NCBI GenBank assembly: GCA_044226535.1
Contig: JBGAGT010000017.1
Location: forward strand, 30,026-94,025
Source of the DNA: VBCG01 sp044226535
GTDB lineage: Bacteria; Pseudomonadota; Gammaproteobacteria; Burkholderiales; Casimicrobiaceae
Direction: 5' to 3'
Length of the DNA: 64,000 nucleotides
This document shows positions 1 through 7,700 of this stretch, one piece after another. Below the pieces are notes generated by a model. That model saw only the letters and a program-made list of their open reading frames with translations. It was not told the origin of the DNA and searched no databases. Position 1 is the first letter of the stretch, and each line of letters begins with the position of its first letter. The translations under genes and the position numbers were made by a program.

Positions 1-548
1 GACAGGATGCCCGCCCGCACGATCTCGGACATGTAGGCGCCCTCGTTGAGGCCGAGGCCCAGGATCGCGGCCGCGAAGGGGGTGATGAGGTCGTTGACGC
101 TGCCGAACGCGAACGAGGGGCCGAACGGGATGCCCAGCGAGATCTGCGGGTAGAGCGCGGCGAAATTGAACCAGAACAGCAGCTGCACCAGCAGCGGCGT
201 TCCGCGGAACACGTTGACGTAGACGCCGCTGGCCGCGGAGAGGATGGGATTGGTGGATTGACGCATCACCGCGACGATCACGCCCAGCACGATGCCCACC
301 AGCATCGCCACGACGGTGAGCTCCAGCGTGCGGGCGAGCCCGGAGAGCACCGCGCCGCTCAGGAAGTACTCGCCGACGATCCCCCACCCGAACCGCGGGT
401 TCGTCGCCATGCTGTACACCATCAGCGCGAGCAGCAGCGCGATGAGCGCGCCCGCGATCCAGCGGCCCGGGTGGCGAAGGGGGATGACCTCGATGGCGTC
501 CGCGTCGTCGACGGGTGGCCCCTTCGCCGGGTGCTGCGTGTCGATCAC
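1..548 (-). CDS. Polar amino-acid-type ABC transporter permease (3' end cut by window edge)
   Basis: Inner-membrane permease of the HisM/GlnP family, translated by eye from the minus strand. It would carry the substrate delivered by the binding protein encoded just upstream. A short hydrophilic N-terminus is followed by a membrane segment near residues 31-48, another near 65-90, and the start of the cytoplasmic EAA loop (NEGAYMSEIVRAG), which docks the ATPase. The start is a GTG that overlaps the stop of the binding-protein gene by four bases (GTGA), implying translational coupling. The C-terminus and presumably the ATPase gene lie outside the window to the left. Family assignment is firm; substrate is not known. 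Confidence 0.88.
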   Translation of the reverse strand, partial: MIDTQHPAKGPPVDDADAIEVIPLRHPGRWIAGALIALLLALMVYSMATNPRFGWGIVGEYFLSGAVLSGLARTLELTVVAMLVGIVLGVIVAVMRQSTNPILSAASGVYVNVFRGTPLLVQLLFWFNFAALYPQISLGIPFGPSFAFGSVNDLITPFAAAILGLGLNEGAYMSEIVRAGIL

Positions 549-1456
549 GAGGTCGCGCCGTCGTTGATGGTCGCCTTCGTGAGGGCGCCGGAGCCCTCGT
601 TGTACTTCTTGAGGATCGCCGCGTAGGTGCCGTCGTCGATCAGCTTCTGGACCGCGCCCTGGATGGCGTCACGCAGCCCCGTCGCGCCCTTCGGCACCAC
701 GATGCCCTTGCGGCGGGTCTTGGTCAGGTCCCCGACCTGCTTGAACTTGCCGTGCGCCTGCTGCGCCAGGTAGTTGCCGACCGCGGAGTCCATCAGGATC
801 GCATCGACGCGATCGCTCGATATCGCCAGGATCATCGCCGACTGATCGGGGAAGACCAGCACCTCCATCTTCTTGTCGGGGGCGCACTTGGCTGCCTGCG
901 CCTCGGCGTCCTCGACCTGGAACGTCCCCTTCACCGCCCCGACCTTGCGGCCGCACAGGCCGGCCATGTCCTTGACGTTGGCGGTGCTCGACGACGGGAC
1001 GAAGATCGCGCTGCCCGACTGGAAGTAGTCGATGAAGTCGACGATCTTCTGGCGTTCGGCGGTGTCGGCCATTGCGTCGATCGAGATGTCGTAGCGCTTC
1101 GCCTGGATGCCGGGGATGATCTCGTCGAACTTGGCGCCGACGAACTTGAATTCGATGCCGAGGATCTCACCGAGCGCCGCGCCGAGGTCGATGTCGAGGC
1201 CCACGAGGGTCTGGTTGTCGGCGCCCGCGTATTGGAACGGCGGGTAGAAGGGCTCCGTGGCGACGACGATGCTGCCCTTGGCGCGAAGGTCCGCGGGGAC
1301 CATCGCGGCCAGCCGTTCGTCCTTCTTGAGGGCCGGCTTGCCGGTGGGCGCCGTTGCCTGCGCGGACGCGGCCAGCGAAGTGACGGCGAATGTGGCAGCG
1401 AGCGCAAGCGCCACGCCAGTGGCAAGAAAGGATCGACGGTTCGGCTGGACGTTCAT
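545..1456 (-). CDS. Polar amino-acid-type ABC transporter substrate-binding protein
   Basis: Periplasmic solute-binding protein of family 3 (SBP_bac_3, GlnH/HisJ-like), about 303 residues. The N-terminus has a twin-arginine-like stretch (NRRSFLA) and a hydrophobic segment ending in AASAQA, so export is expected, possibly by Tat. Typical family features include VATEPFYPPFQY near the start of the mature domain, the LVGLDIDLGAALGE segment and the DAILMDSAVGNYL segment. The ATG was chosen because it directly precedes the signal sequence; longer upstream in-frame extensions have no signal peptide and overlap the neighbouring gene. Last-but-one visible gene of the operon, coupled to the permease. 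The ligand cannot be read from sequence; neighbours suggest an amino acid or a nitrogenous carboxylic acid. Confidence 0.9.
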   Translation of the reverse strand: MNVQPNRRSFLATGVALALAATFAVTSLAASAQATAPTGKPALKKDERLAAMVPADLRAKGSIVVATEPFYPPFQYAGADNQTLVGLDIDLGAALGEILGIEFKFVGAKFDEIIPGIQAKRYDISIDAMADTAERQKIVDFIDYFQSGSAIFVPSSSTANVKDMAGLCGRKVGAVKGTFQVEDAEAQAAKCAPDKKMEVLVFPDQSAMILAISSDRVDAILMDSAVGNYLAQQAHGKFKQVGDLTKTRRKGIVVPKGATGLRDAIQGAVQKLIDDGTYAAILKKYNEGSGALTKATINDGATS

Positions 1457-1517
1457 GATGAGGCCCCTGGGTGGATGGTTCGAGAACACGATGGTGCGAA
1501 ATCGCGCGGCGGCAAGC

Positions 1518-2306
1518 TCACTGCGCAGGTGGAGGCACGGCGGCACCCGATGGTGCGGACGAGGACGCTCGCAGGTCGACCAGCGAGCCGTATCCGCGCT
1601 TGGCACCGTCGACGCCGATGAGGTCGAGGCAGCGCCAGAACGACGCCTGGACCGCGCTGATGACGGGCTTCCCGAGGGCCGCTTCGAGCGCGGCGATGGC
1701 ACCCACGGACCGCAGGTTGGTGCAGCTGATGAACACGGCCGTCGACTCGAGTGTATCGGTGGCGATGGCGAGGTCGTAGACACGCTCCAGCGGCACGCGC
1801 GCGAGCTCGTGGTCGCTGGTGATGTCCATGCCTGCCGACGCCACGACCGGATGGCCGTTCTCGCCGAGGAAGCGCGCGCCGCGGGCAATGATGTCGGGGG
1901 TGTAGGGCGTGACCAGCGTGACGGGGCCCGCGCCGACCGCGGCGAGCGCCTGCAGCACGGCGCTTGCCGTGGTCGTGGCGGGGATGCCCGGCGCCCATTC
2001 GCGAAGGTGCGCGAGGTACGCCCGGTCCCAGCTCGTTCCATGGAGGAACGAGGCGCTGGTCCCGCCGAAGCAGAGCGCGTCGAGCGGTGCCTCGGCCAGC
2101 AGTCGCACCGACTGCTCGAGCTCGGGCGAGCGCATCATCTGGTCGATTCCCTCGACGGTGACGCTGGGGAGCTTGACGCGGCTCGTGTGGATGGAGACCC
2201 CCGGCGCCGTCATCGCGTACATCTCCGCTTCCATCACGACGCTGGACGCCATGTAGACGAGGCCGAGCCTCGCCTTGTACCCATCTCCGTCTTCAACGAA
2301 CGTCAT
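1518..2306 (-). CDS. Maleate isomerase / Asp-Glu racemase superfamily enzyme
   Basis: Cytoplasmic enzyme of about 262 residues in the aspartate/glutamate/hydantoin racemase superfamily, closest in look to maleate cis-trans isomerases and arylmalonate decarboxylases. Two Cys regions mark the active site: ALCFGGTSASF in the first half and VFISCTNLRS in the second; FISCTN is characteristic of the maleate-isomerase branch. Such enzymes isomerise or decarboxylate dicarboxylic acids through cysteine chemistry. It sits 61 bp from both the DUF1028 gene and the binding-protein gene on the same strand, so it probably processes the substrate or an intermediate of this operon. Whether it is an isomerase, racemase or decarboxylase cannot be decided here. 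Confidence 0.8.
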   Translation of the reverse strand: MTFVEDGDGYKARLGLVYMASSVVMEAEMYAMTAPGVSIHTSRVKLPSVTVEGIDQMMRSPELEQSVRLLAEAPLDALCFGGTSASFLHGTSWDRAYLAHLREWAPGIPATTTASAVLQALAAVGAGPVTLVTPYTPDIIARGARFLGENGHPVVASAGMDITSDHELARVPLERVYDLAIATDTLESTAVFISCTNLRSVGAIAALEAALGKPVISAVQASFWRCLDLIGVDGAKRGYGSLVDLRASSSAPSGAAVPPPAQ

Positions 2307-2367
2307 GTGCCGCCTCGATGACTCCAGCGCCGGGCGCCGGAGGTGGTGATGCTTCCTGGAAAGACGA

Positions 2368-3039
2368 TCAGCGCGCGCCCGGGACCCCGAAGCCCGGTGC
2401 GATTCGCGGGTCGCGCGCCCGCGTGATGTAGTCCTGCACTTGCGGTTGGTAGACCTTCCATGCGCCATAGAGCGCCTCGACGGGGTTTTCGTCCACCCAG
2501 TCCATTCGAAGGTCGACGATGGGCCATTCCAGGTCCGCGCAAACGAGCAATCCGGCGGAGTGGCAAGGGCCCGCTTCTCCGCCTGCGGCGTTGCCCGCGC
2601 GCATGGCTTGCATGAGGCGCTCTGCCAGTTCGCCGGGTGTCTTCTCGAAGGTCTCCAGCATCGCCGCCGGCACCTCGCGTGACGCGAGCATGTTGCCCGC
2701 GCAGGCCGCGTGCTGGCCGGTTGCGGTCGCCAGGGTACCCAGCGCGCTGCTGCCGGTGAAGACGGCAGGCGGTTGCCCGGCGTCGATGGCCATGAGCTGG
2801 CGGTAGGCGATGAAGGGACGCGCCTGCAGGGCATCGATCGCCTGCCGGGGGCTGCTTCCGCCCGCCATGGCATCGAGCGCCGCCGTTCCCAAGGCGGGAT
2901 CGGTGATGTTCTGGCTGGCGGCGGCCCCCACGCCCGGGCGCACGCGGATGCAGCGCGCGGCGACTGCCGGTGACGACGAGCACACCGCCGCGCCGAACCG
3001 GCCGGTGTCCGGACATCGCGCGATGATCGAGAACGTCAC
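2368..3039 (-). CDS. DUF1028 family protein (Ntn-hydrolase-like)
   Basis: Protein of about 223 residues matching the DUF1028 family: N-terminal MTFSIIARCPDTGRFGAAV, the SQNITDPALG segment, and CAGNML followed later by GEAGPCHSAGLLV and the VDLRMDWVDENPVEAL block. The family is structurally related to N-terminal nucleophile hydrolases and its members recur beside RidA and ABC transporter genes in catabolic operons, but no reaction is established. No signal peptide or membrane segment is visible. It is 24 bp downstream of the RidA gene. The C-terminal peptidoglycan-binding extension found in some homologues is absent. Confidence 0.85.
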   Translation of the reverse strand: MTFSIIARCPDTGRFGAAVCSSSPAVAARCIRVRPGVGAAASQNITDPALGTAALDAMAGGSSPRQAIDALQARPFIAYRQLMAIDAGQPPAVFTGSSALGTLATATGQHAACAGNMLASREVPAAMLETFEKTPGELAERLMQAMRAGNAAGGEAGPCHSAGLLVCADLEWPIVDLRMDWVDENPVEALYGAWKVYQPQVQDYITRARDPRIAPGFGVPGAR

Positions 3040-3063
3040 GGAAACGCCGGGCGCCGCGCGGCG

Positions 3064-3477
3064 TCAATCGGGGATGACGGCGGTGGCATCGATCTCCACC
3101 AGCCACTCGGGGCGCGCCAGCGCCGACACGACGATGCCCGTCGACACCGGGTGCACGCCCTTGAGCCAGCGCCCCACGACGCGGTAGACCGCTTCGCGGT
3201 AGCGCGGGTCGATGATGTAGATCGTGATCTTGCAGATGTCCTGCAGCTCGCCTCCAGCTTCCTTCATCAGCATCGCGATGTTCGCCATCGCCTGCTCGGC
3301 CTGGCCCGCAACGTCGCCGATGCACACGCTTTCGGAGGTGTCGAGGTTCTGCCCGATCTGCCCGCGCAGGAAGACCATGCGGCCCCGCGCGACGACGGCC
3401 TGGCACAGGTCGTTGTCCAGGTTTTGCTCCGGGTAGGTGACCTTGGTGTTGAAAGGGCGGATGCGCGTGTGTTTCAT
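3064..3477 (-). CDS. RidA (YjgF/YER057c/UK114) family protein
   Basis: About 137 residues. RidA-family proteins hydrolyse reactive enamine/imine intermediates formed during amino-acid metabolism; some paralogues act in specific catabolic routes. The family pattern is clear: the N-terminal RPFNTKVTYPEQNLDNDLCQ block, VFLRGQIGQ, a central helix (QAEQAMANIAMLMKEAGG), DICKITIYIIDPRYREAVYRVV, and the C-terminal LARPEWLVEIDATAVI strand in place of the commoner LVEIEAIA. The internal ATG before KHTRIRPFN was chosen; the longer form only adds a non-conserved MGGASGEP extension. Likely handles an enamine product of the same operon. Confidence 0.88.
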   Translation of the reverse strand: MKHTRIRPFNTKVTYPEQNLDNDLCQAVVARGRMVFLRGQIGQNLDTSESVCIGDVAGQAEQAMANIAMLMKEAGGELQDICKITIYIIDPRYREAVYRVVGRWLKGVHPVSTGIVVSALARPEWLVEIDATAVIPD

Positions 3478-3493
3478 GGGTTCACCGCTGGCG

Positions 3494-3627
3494 CCGCCCA
3501 AGGGGCGGCATCGTGCGACACAGGGGGCTTTCCCGGGAGGAGAAGCGGTCGGGCGTGCAATGGGCTTCGATGTTTCATCAAACGTGCACAGGCGCCAATT
3601 TGTCTTTTCCGACGGCGTGTGTCGGAA
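3494..3627. promoter_or_regulatory. Gap between AroQ-like gene and ridA: hairpin and candidate operator
   Basis: This 165-bp gap interrupts an otherwise tightly packed operon. It holds a GC hairpin (GCCGCC...GGCGGC, about 3494-3510) and a perfect inverted repeat TTCCGAC-N7-GTCGGAA at 3607-3627 embedded in T-rich sequence (TTTGTCTTTTCCGAC). A similar T-rich motif lies in the divergent promoter region near 5902-5928. I infer an internal promoter/operator; no regulator gene is visible nearby. Confidence 0.4.
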
Positions 3628-3642
3628 TTTCCGAGAGAGGGA

Positions 3643-4110
3643 TCACGACCGGATTAGGCGCGACATGGCTTCGATGGCGAGCTCATAGCCATCGCCTCCC
3701 AGGCCCGCGATGACGCCGTCGGCGGCCTTGGAGATATAGGAGTGGTGCCGGAAACTTTCCCGGCGCCAGATGTTGCTCATGTGCACCTCGACCACCTTGC
3801 CCGGGAAGGACAGCAACGCGTCGAGGATGGGCACGGAGCTGTAGGTCAGGCCGGCTGCGTTGATGATGACGCCCCGGGCCGAGCCGCGGGCCTGCTGGAT
3901 CCAGTCGACGAGCTGCCCCTCCCAGTTCGACTGCACGAAATTGAGGACCAGGTCCAGCGAGGCGGCCTTCGCCTCGCAACGCGCCTTCAGCGTCGGGAAA
4001 CTGTCCTTTCCGTACACCTGGCTGGCGTCGAGCCCGTAGAGGTTGGCGTTGGGGCCGTTGAGGAACCACAGGTCCGCGTTGGCGTGGGCGGGCCCGAAAG
4101 TGTCGGTCAT
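3643..4110 (-). CDS. Type II 3-dehydroquinate dehydratase-like protein lacking catalytic residues
   Basis: About 155 residues with the flavodoxin-like AroQ fold: LNGPNANLYG near residue 17, VYGKDSFPTL, QSNWEGQLVDW, IINAAGLTYSS and VEVHMSNIWRRESFRHHSY. In true type II dehydroquinases (for example the M. tuberculosis enzyme) the flexible loop has Arg-Arg-Glu-Pro, the middle motif reads LTHTS and the later one SNxHAREEF, the second His being the catalytic acid. Here these positions are Leu-Asp-Ala (27-29), Tyr90 and Trp115. The loop tyrosine (Tyr33) and several binding residues remain. Probably not a dehydroquinase; a changed substrate or reaction is more likely. Co-transcribed with the GST gene, 9 bp apart. 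Confidence 0.8.
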   Translation of the reverse strand: MTDTFGPAHANADLWFLNGPNANLYGLDASQVYGKDSFPTLKARCEAKAASLDLVLNFVQSNWEGQLVDWIQQARGSARGVIINAAGLTYSSVPILDALLSFPGKVVEVHMSNIWRRESFRHHSYISKAADGVIAGLGGDGYELAIEAMSRLIRS

Positions 4111-4119
4111 GGCGTGGGC

Positions 4120-4734
4120 TCAGGCATGGGGAACGGTGGCTTGCAGGGCGGGCAACGCCTGAACCTGCGAATTCCAGCGCGCGGCCTTCGGGTGCCTGGC
4201 GCGCCAGTCGAGCTCGGCGAAGCGGAAATCCAGGTAGCCCAGGCCGCAGGCGAGGGCGACTTCGCCGATGGTGAGCCGCTGCGTCGCGAGCGCGTCGGCC
4301 TGCTCCTCGATCTCGTCGAGGCAGGCGCCGACCTTGACCAGCTGCGAGTCGCGCCAGGCGTCCCACTGTTTGTCCGGCGGCCGCGCGCTGCGCTCGTAGC
4401 GCGCGAGCAGTGCCGCATCGAGGAGGCCGTCGCCCAGCGCCTGCCTCGTGAGCGCCTGCCATTTCGCCGGAGCTTCCCTGGGGAAGAGGCCATGCGCAGG
4501 AACGAGGCTGTCCAGGTATTCGCAGATGACACGGCTGTCGTAAAGCGCCCGGCCGTCGGCCAGGATCAGCGTCGGGACCTTGGCCATCGGGTTGTGCGCG
4601 GCGATACGCGCGTCGCGATCGATGGGGTGCGCGGCGCTGTCGAGCCACTCGATGCGATCGGCCAGTCCCAGCAGGTGGGCACTGGCCATGACCTTGCGCA
4701 CGTAGGGGGAGGTCGGGGCGTAGAGCAGTTGCAT
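4120..4734 (-). CDS. Glutathione S-transferase family protein
   Basis: About 204 residues, standard GST length. The N-terminal thioredoxin-like domain shows MQLLYAPTSPYVRKVMASAHLLGL (the SPYVRKV loop is typical of bacterial GSTs close to YibF/YliJ), the cis-proline region KVPTLILADG and the glutathione gamma-glutamyl contact DSRVICEYLD. The C-terminal helical domain follows from about residue 85 to the end, with the LTIGEVALACGLGYLDFR segment. Cytoplasmic. It could conjugate or isomerise an electrophilic intermediate of the operon. Separated by 30 bp from the oxidoreductase gene upstream. Confidence 0.87.
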   Translation of the reverse strand: MQLLYAPTSPYVRKVMASAHLLGLADRIEWLDSAAHPIDRDARIAAHNPMAKVPTLILADGRALYDSRVICEYLDSLVPAHGLFPREAPAKWQALTRQALGDGLLDAALLARYERSARPPDKQWDAWRDSQLVKVGACLDEIEEQADALATQRLTIGEVALACGLGYLDFRFAELDWRARHPKAARWNSQVQALPALQATVPHA

Positions 4735-4764
4735 GGTGTGGGGGCTTTCGAGCGTCGGTGAGGG

Positions 4765-5763
4765 TCAGGGCCTGAGGACGAGCTTCCCGAATATCTCACC
4801 TCGCTCCATCATCCGGTGGGCTTGCGCGGCCTCGGCGAGCGGCAGGCTTCCCTGCATGCGCGGGCGGATCCGGCCGTCGGCGACGAGCGGCATCACGTGC
4901 CGCTCGATGAGGCGCGCCATGCGCGTCTTTTCCTCGTGGGTCTGGGGGCGCAGCGTGGAGGAGTGCAGGCTCAGCTGTTTCTGCATGAGCGTCAGCAGCT
5001 CGATCTCCACCCGCGAGCCCTGCATGAACGACAGGCTGAGGTGCCGCCCGCCGAACGCCAGCGCGTCGAGGTTGCGTCGCACGTAGTCGCCGCCGACGAT
5101 GTCGAGCACCACGTCGACACCACGTCCGCCGGTGGCCGCGAGGCAGGCCTGCACGAAGTCGGTGTCGTGATAGCAGATCGCTTCGACGGCGCCCATCGCC
5201 TTCAGGGCGGCCAGCCTGTCCTTCGGCCCGTCGGTGACGATGACGCGCGCTCCGGCCGCATGGGCCATCTGCACGGCCAGTGTGCCGATCCCGCCCGCGG
5301 CGCCGTGGACCAGCAGGGTTTCGCCCATCTTCAATGCACAAAGCTCGAAGAGGTTGTGCCAGATGGCGAACAGGCCCTCCGGCAAGGCACCCGCTTCGTC
5401 GTCGGTGAGGTTCTCCGGGATCGCGAGACAGTGATCGGCGGGCGCGATGCACCATGGCGCATAGCCCCCGCCCGGCAGCAAGGCCATGACGCGCATCCCC
5501 GGCGCCCAGCGCCGGACGCCGGGGCCGCACGCGACGATGTCACCGCAGGCCTCGAGGCCGAGCACGTCGGTGGCGCCGGGCGCGGGCTTGGCGATGCCCT
5601 GGCGCTGCATGATGTCGGGCCGGTTGACGCCCGCCGCGCGCACGCGCAGTAGCACCTGGCCGCCGTCGGGCGCCACGACCGGGCGCTCGGCGAGCGCCAG
5701 CACTTCGGGACCACCGGGCTCGCGCGCAACGATCCCGCGCATGGTCGAGGGCAGGTTCAGCAT
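4765..5763 (-). CDS. NAD(P)H-quinone oxidoreductase (zinc-independent MDR family)
   Basis: About 332 residues, medium-chain dehydrogenase/reductase superfamily, quinone oxidoreductase/PIG3-like branch. N-terminal GroES-like domain with RAAGVNRPDIMQRQG; Rossmann motif HGAAGGIGTLAVQMA near the middle; then the long segment DVVLDIVGGDYVRRNL and the C-terminal MMERGEIFGKLVLRP. Catalytic zinc ligands of alcohol dehydrogenases are missing, as expected for this branch. It reduces quinones or alpha,beta-unsaturated carbonyls with NADPH. It is the first gene of the leftward operon and is divergent from the flavin monooxygenase gene, with a 320-bp regulatory gap between them. Confidence 0.88.
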   Translation of the reverse strand: MLNLPSTMRGIVAREPGGPEVLALAERPVVAPDGGQVLLRVRAAGVNRPDIMQRQGIAKPAPGATDVLGLEACGDIVACGPGVRRWAPGMRVMALLPGGGYAPWCIAPADHCLAIPENLTDDEAGALPEGLFAIWHNLFELCALKMGETLLVHGAAGGIGTLAVQMAHAAGARVIVTDGPKDRLAALKAMGAVEAICYHDTDFVQACLAATGGRGVDVVLDIVGGDYVRRNLDALAFGGRHLSLSFMQGSRVEIELLTLMQKQLSLHSSTLRPQTHEEKTRMARLIERHVMPLVADGRIRPRMQGSLPLAEAAQAHRMMERGEIFGKLVLRP

Positions 5764-6083
5764 GACTCGTCGGTTCCTGGGATCACGATCGACATGGGCG
5801 GCTCACGGCGCGCCATGACGCAGGAGGATATCGTCAGCCGTCGACGCAACCTGTTTGAGAATCCTGAAGCCGAGCCTCGGAAAATGCAGCGGGGCGATTT
5901 GTTTTTTCCGAAGTCCCGAGTCCGAAAATCGTGATTCTCAACGCGAGCAGGCTTGCGAGAGACTTCCCGCCATCCGCACGCGCGCCGAAGCCGGCGTGTC
6001 GGTGCGATATCGAGATGCGGCCGCCCGTGGCGGCGTATGTCGCCTTCGAGGCCGGATGGCTTCGGCTCTTCCCGGGAACCGGA
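5764..6083. promoter_or_regulatory. Divergent promoter region between oxidoreductase and flavin monooxygenase
   Basis: No convincing gene in these 320 bp, though an open frame continues upstream of the chosen monooxygenase start to about 5931. Visible elements: a T-rich motif TTTTCCGA (5904-5911) followed by TCCGAAAA (5921-5928), resembling the inverted repeat at 3607-3627, and widely spaced GAGAATC (5854-5860) and GATTCTC (5934-5940). These suggest a shared operator for the divergent transcripts. No clear sigma-70 pair is seen. Confidence 0.4.
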
Positions 6084-7358
6084 ATGTCAGTTGAAAAGAT
6101 CGATACGCTGGTGGTTGGTGCAGGCCAGGCGGGGATCGCGATGAGCGAGCACCTCGCGGCAATGGGAATTCCCCACATCGTGCTGGAGCGCAGGCGAATC
6201 GCCGAGCGCTGGCGCTCGGAACGCTGGGATTCGCTGGTGGCCAACGGCCCGGCGTGGCACGACCGCTTTCCCAACCTCGAGTTCAAGGGCGTGCCGCCGG
6301 AGGTCTTTCCCGCCAAGGAGCGCGTGGCGGAGTATTTCGAGGAGTACGCGCGGATGATCAAGGCCCCGATTCGCACCGGCGTCGAGGTCAAGGAGGTCAA
6401 GCGCATCGAAAACCGCCCAGGCTTCACTGTGACCACGTCGCGAGGCGTGATCGAGGCGATGAACGTCGTGGCAGCCACCGGCCCCTTCCAGAAGCCCAGC
6501 TATCCCGACATCGTCCCGCGCGACTCGGGCATCGACCAGCTTCATTCCGTCGACTATCGCAACCCGGAGCAACTGGCGGAGGGCGCGGTGCTGGTCGTGG
6601 GGGGCGGCGCATCCGGTACGCAAATCGCCGAGGAGTTGTGCAAGGCCGGCAGGCGCGTCTACCTGTCGATCGGCGAGCACTACCGGCCGCCTCGGTCCTA
6701 CCGCCAGCGCGACTACGTGTGGTGGCTGGGCGTGCTCGGCAAGTGGGACGAGATCCGCAAGACCAAGCAGCGCGGCAAGCACGTCGCGTTTGCGGTCAGC
6801 GGCTACGACGGCGGGAAGACGGTCGACTTCCGCCGCCTCGGACATGCCGGCATCACCGTGCTGGGCATGACCCGGCGCTTCGAGAATGGCGTGATGCATT
6901 TCGAAGACGACCTCGCGCGCAACATTGTCCAGGGCGACGAGGATTACTTCGACGTGCTGCGCGAGGCCGATGCGTACGTCGAGCGCAACGGTCTGGACCT
7001 GCCGCCCGAGCCCGAGGCGTGGAAGCTCCTCGACGACCCCGAGTGCATCCGCAAGCCGATCCTCGAGCTGGACCTGGCCAAGGCGGGCATCGCCACGGTC
7101 CTGTGGGCAACCGGCTACAAGTTCGACTTCGGCTGGCTGGGCGTGGAAGCGGCCTTCGACGAGCAGGGAATGCCGTTCCACAAGCGGGGCATTTCCGGTG
7201 AACGCGGTGTCTATTTCCTCGGGCTTCCGGAGCTCACGAACCGTGCGTCATCCTTCATCTACGGATGCTGGCACGACGCCAAGTACATCGCGGACCACAT
7301 CACGATGCAGCGCAACTACATCGCGTACGAAAAGGTCGTGACGCAACTTCCGGGGTGA
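6084..7358 (+). CDS. Flavin-containing monooxygenase (CzcO-like FAD/NADPH oxidoreductase)
   Basis: About 424 residues. Two nucleotide-binding motifs define the family: FAD site VVGAGQAGIAMSEHL close to the N-terminus, and NADPH site VVGGGASGTQIAEEL near residue 175. Further family signs are the ATG-type linker VAATGPFQKPSYP and the C-terminal VLWATGYKFDFGWL. The Baeyer-Villiger fingerprint FxGxxxHxxxW is not visible, so N- or S-hydroxylation or an oxidative ring reaction is more likely. The ATG before SVEKIDTLVVGAG was chosen because the Rossmann strand begins eight residues later; the upstream in-frame sequence is not conserved-looking. Divergent from the catabolic operon and probably part of the same pathway. 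Confidence 0.85.
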   Translation: MSVEKIDTLVVGAGQAGIAMSEHLAAMGIPHIVLERRRIAERWRSERWDSLVANGPAWHDRFPNLEFKGVPPEVFPAKERVAEYFEEYARMIKAPIRTGVEVKEVKRIENRPGFTVTTSRGVIEAMNVVAATGPFQKPSYPDIVPRDSGIDQLHSVDYRNPEQLAEGAVLVVGGGASGTQIAEELCKAGRRVYLSIGEHYRPPRSYRQRDYVWWLGVLGKWDEIRKTKQRGKHVAFAVSGYDGGKTVDFRRLGHAGITVLGMTRRFENGVMHFEDDLARNIVQGDEDYFDVLREADAYVERNGLDLPPEPEAWKLLDDPECIRKPILELDLAKAGIATVLWATGYKFDFGWLGVEAAFDEQGMPFHKRGISGERGVYFLGLPELTNRASSFIYGCWHDAKYIADHITMQRNYIAYEKVVTQLPG

Positions 7359-7387
7359 TGCGACATATGGATCGTAGGTCGCGGAAC

Positions 7388-7413
7388 GTCATTCCCGCGA
7401 AAGCGGGAATCCA
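7388..7413. repeat. Short palindromic repeat (TCATTCCCGC / GCGGGAATCC form)
   Basis: One copy of the dispersed short palindrome, here with arms TTCCCGC and GCGGGAA around a four-base loop. It lies between the convergent flavin monooxygenase and yggX genes, where it may also act as a transcription-stopping hairpin, although no T-run follows. Confidence 0.75.
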
Positions 7414-7416
7414 GCG

Positions 7417-7686
7417 TCACGCCTTCGGCGGCACGTAACCCGCGACCTTCTCGGCGCCTTCGCCGAAGAAGTGCTTCTCCATTTGCTCGGCCAGCCACTT
7501 GCGGGCGCGCGCGTCGGCCAGCGACAGCCGGTTCTCGTTCACCAGCATGGTCTGGTGGCGAATCCACTGCTGCCACGCCTCCTTGGAGACGTTGTCGTAG
7601 ATGCGCTTGCCGAGCTCGCCGGGGTAGGGGGGGAAATCGAGGCCCTCGGCGTCGCGGCCGAGCTTGATGCAATGGACGGTTCTCAT
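7417..7686 (-). CDS. yggX: Probable Fe(2+)-trafficking / oxidative damage protection protein
   Basis: About 89 residues, the usual size. Family hallmarks are the N-terminal MRTVHCIKLG with the conserved Cys7, the DFPPYPGELGKRIYDNVSKEAWQQW segment, the helix LVNENRLSLADARARKWLAEQMEKHFFG, and the ending AGYVPPK. YggX-type proteins protect iron-sulfur clusters and DNA from iron-linked oxidative damage. Its start is about 14 bp downstream of the argA stop on the same strand, so the two are probably co-transcribed, an order seen in other Betaproteobacteria. Confidence 0.93.
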   Translation of the reverse strand: MRTVHCIKLGRDAEGLDFPPYPGELGKRIYDNVSKEAWQQWIRHQTMLVNENRLSLADARARKWLAEQMEKHFFGEGAEKVAGYVPPKA

Positions 7687-7700
7687 GATGTTCCTTTAAG

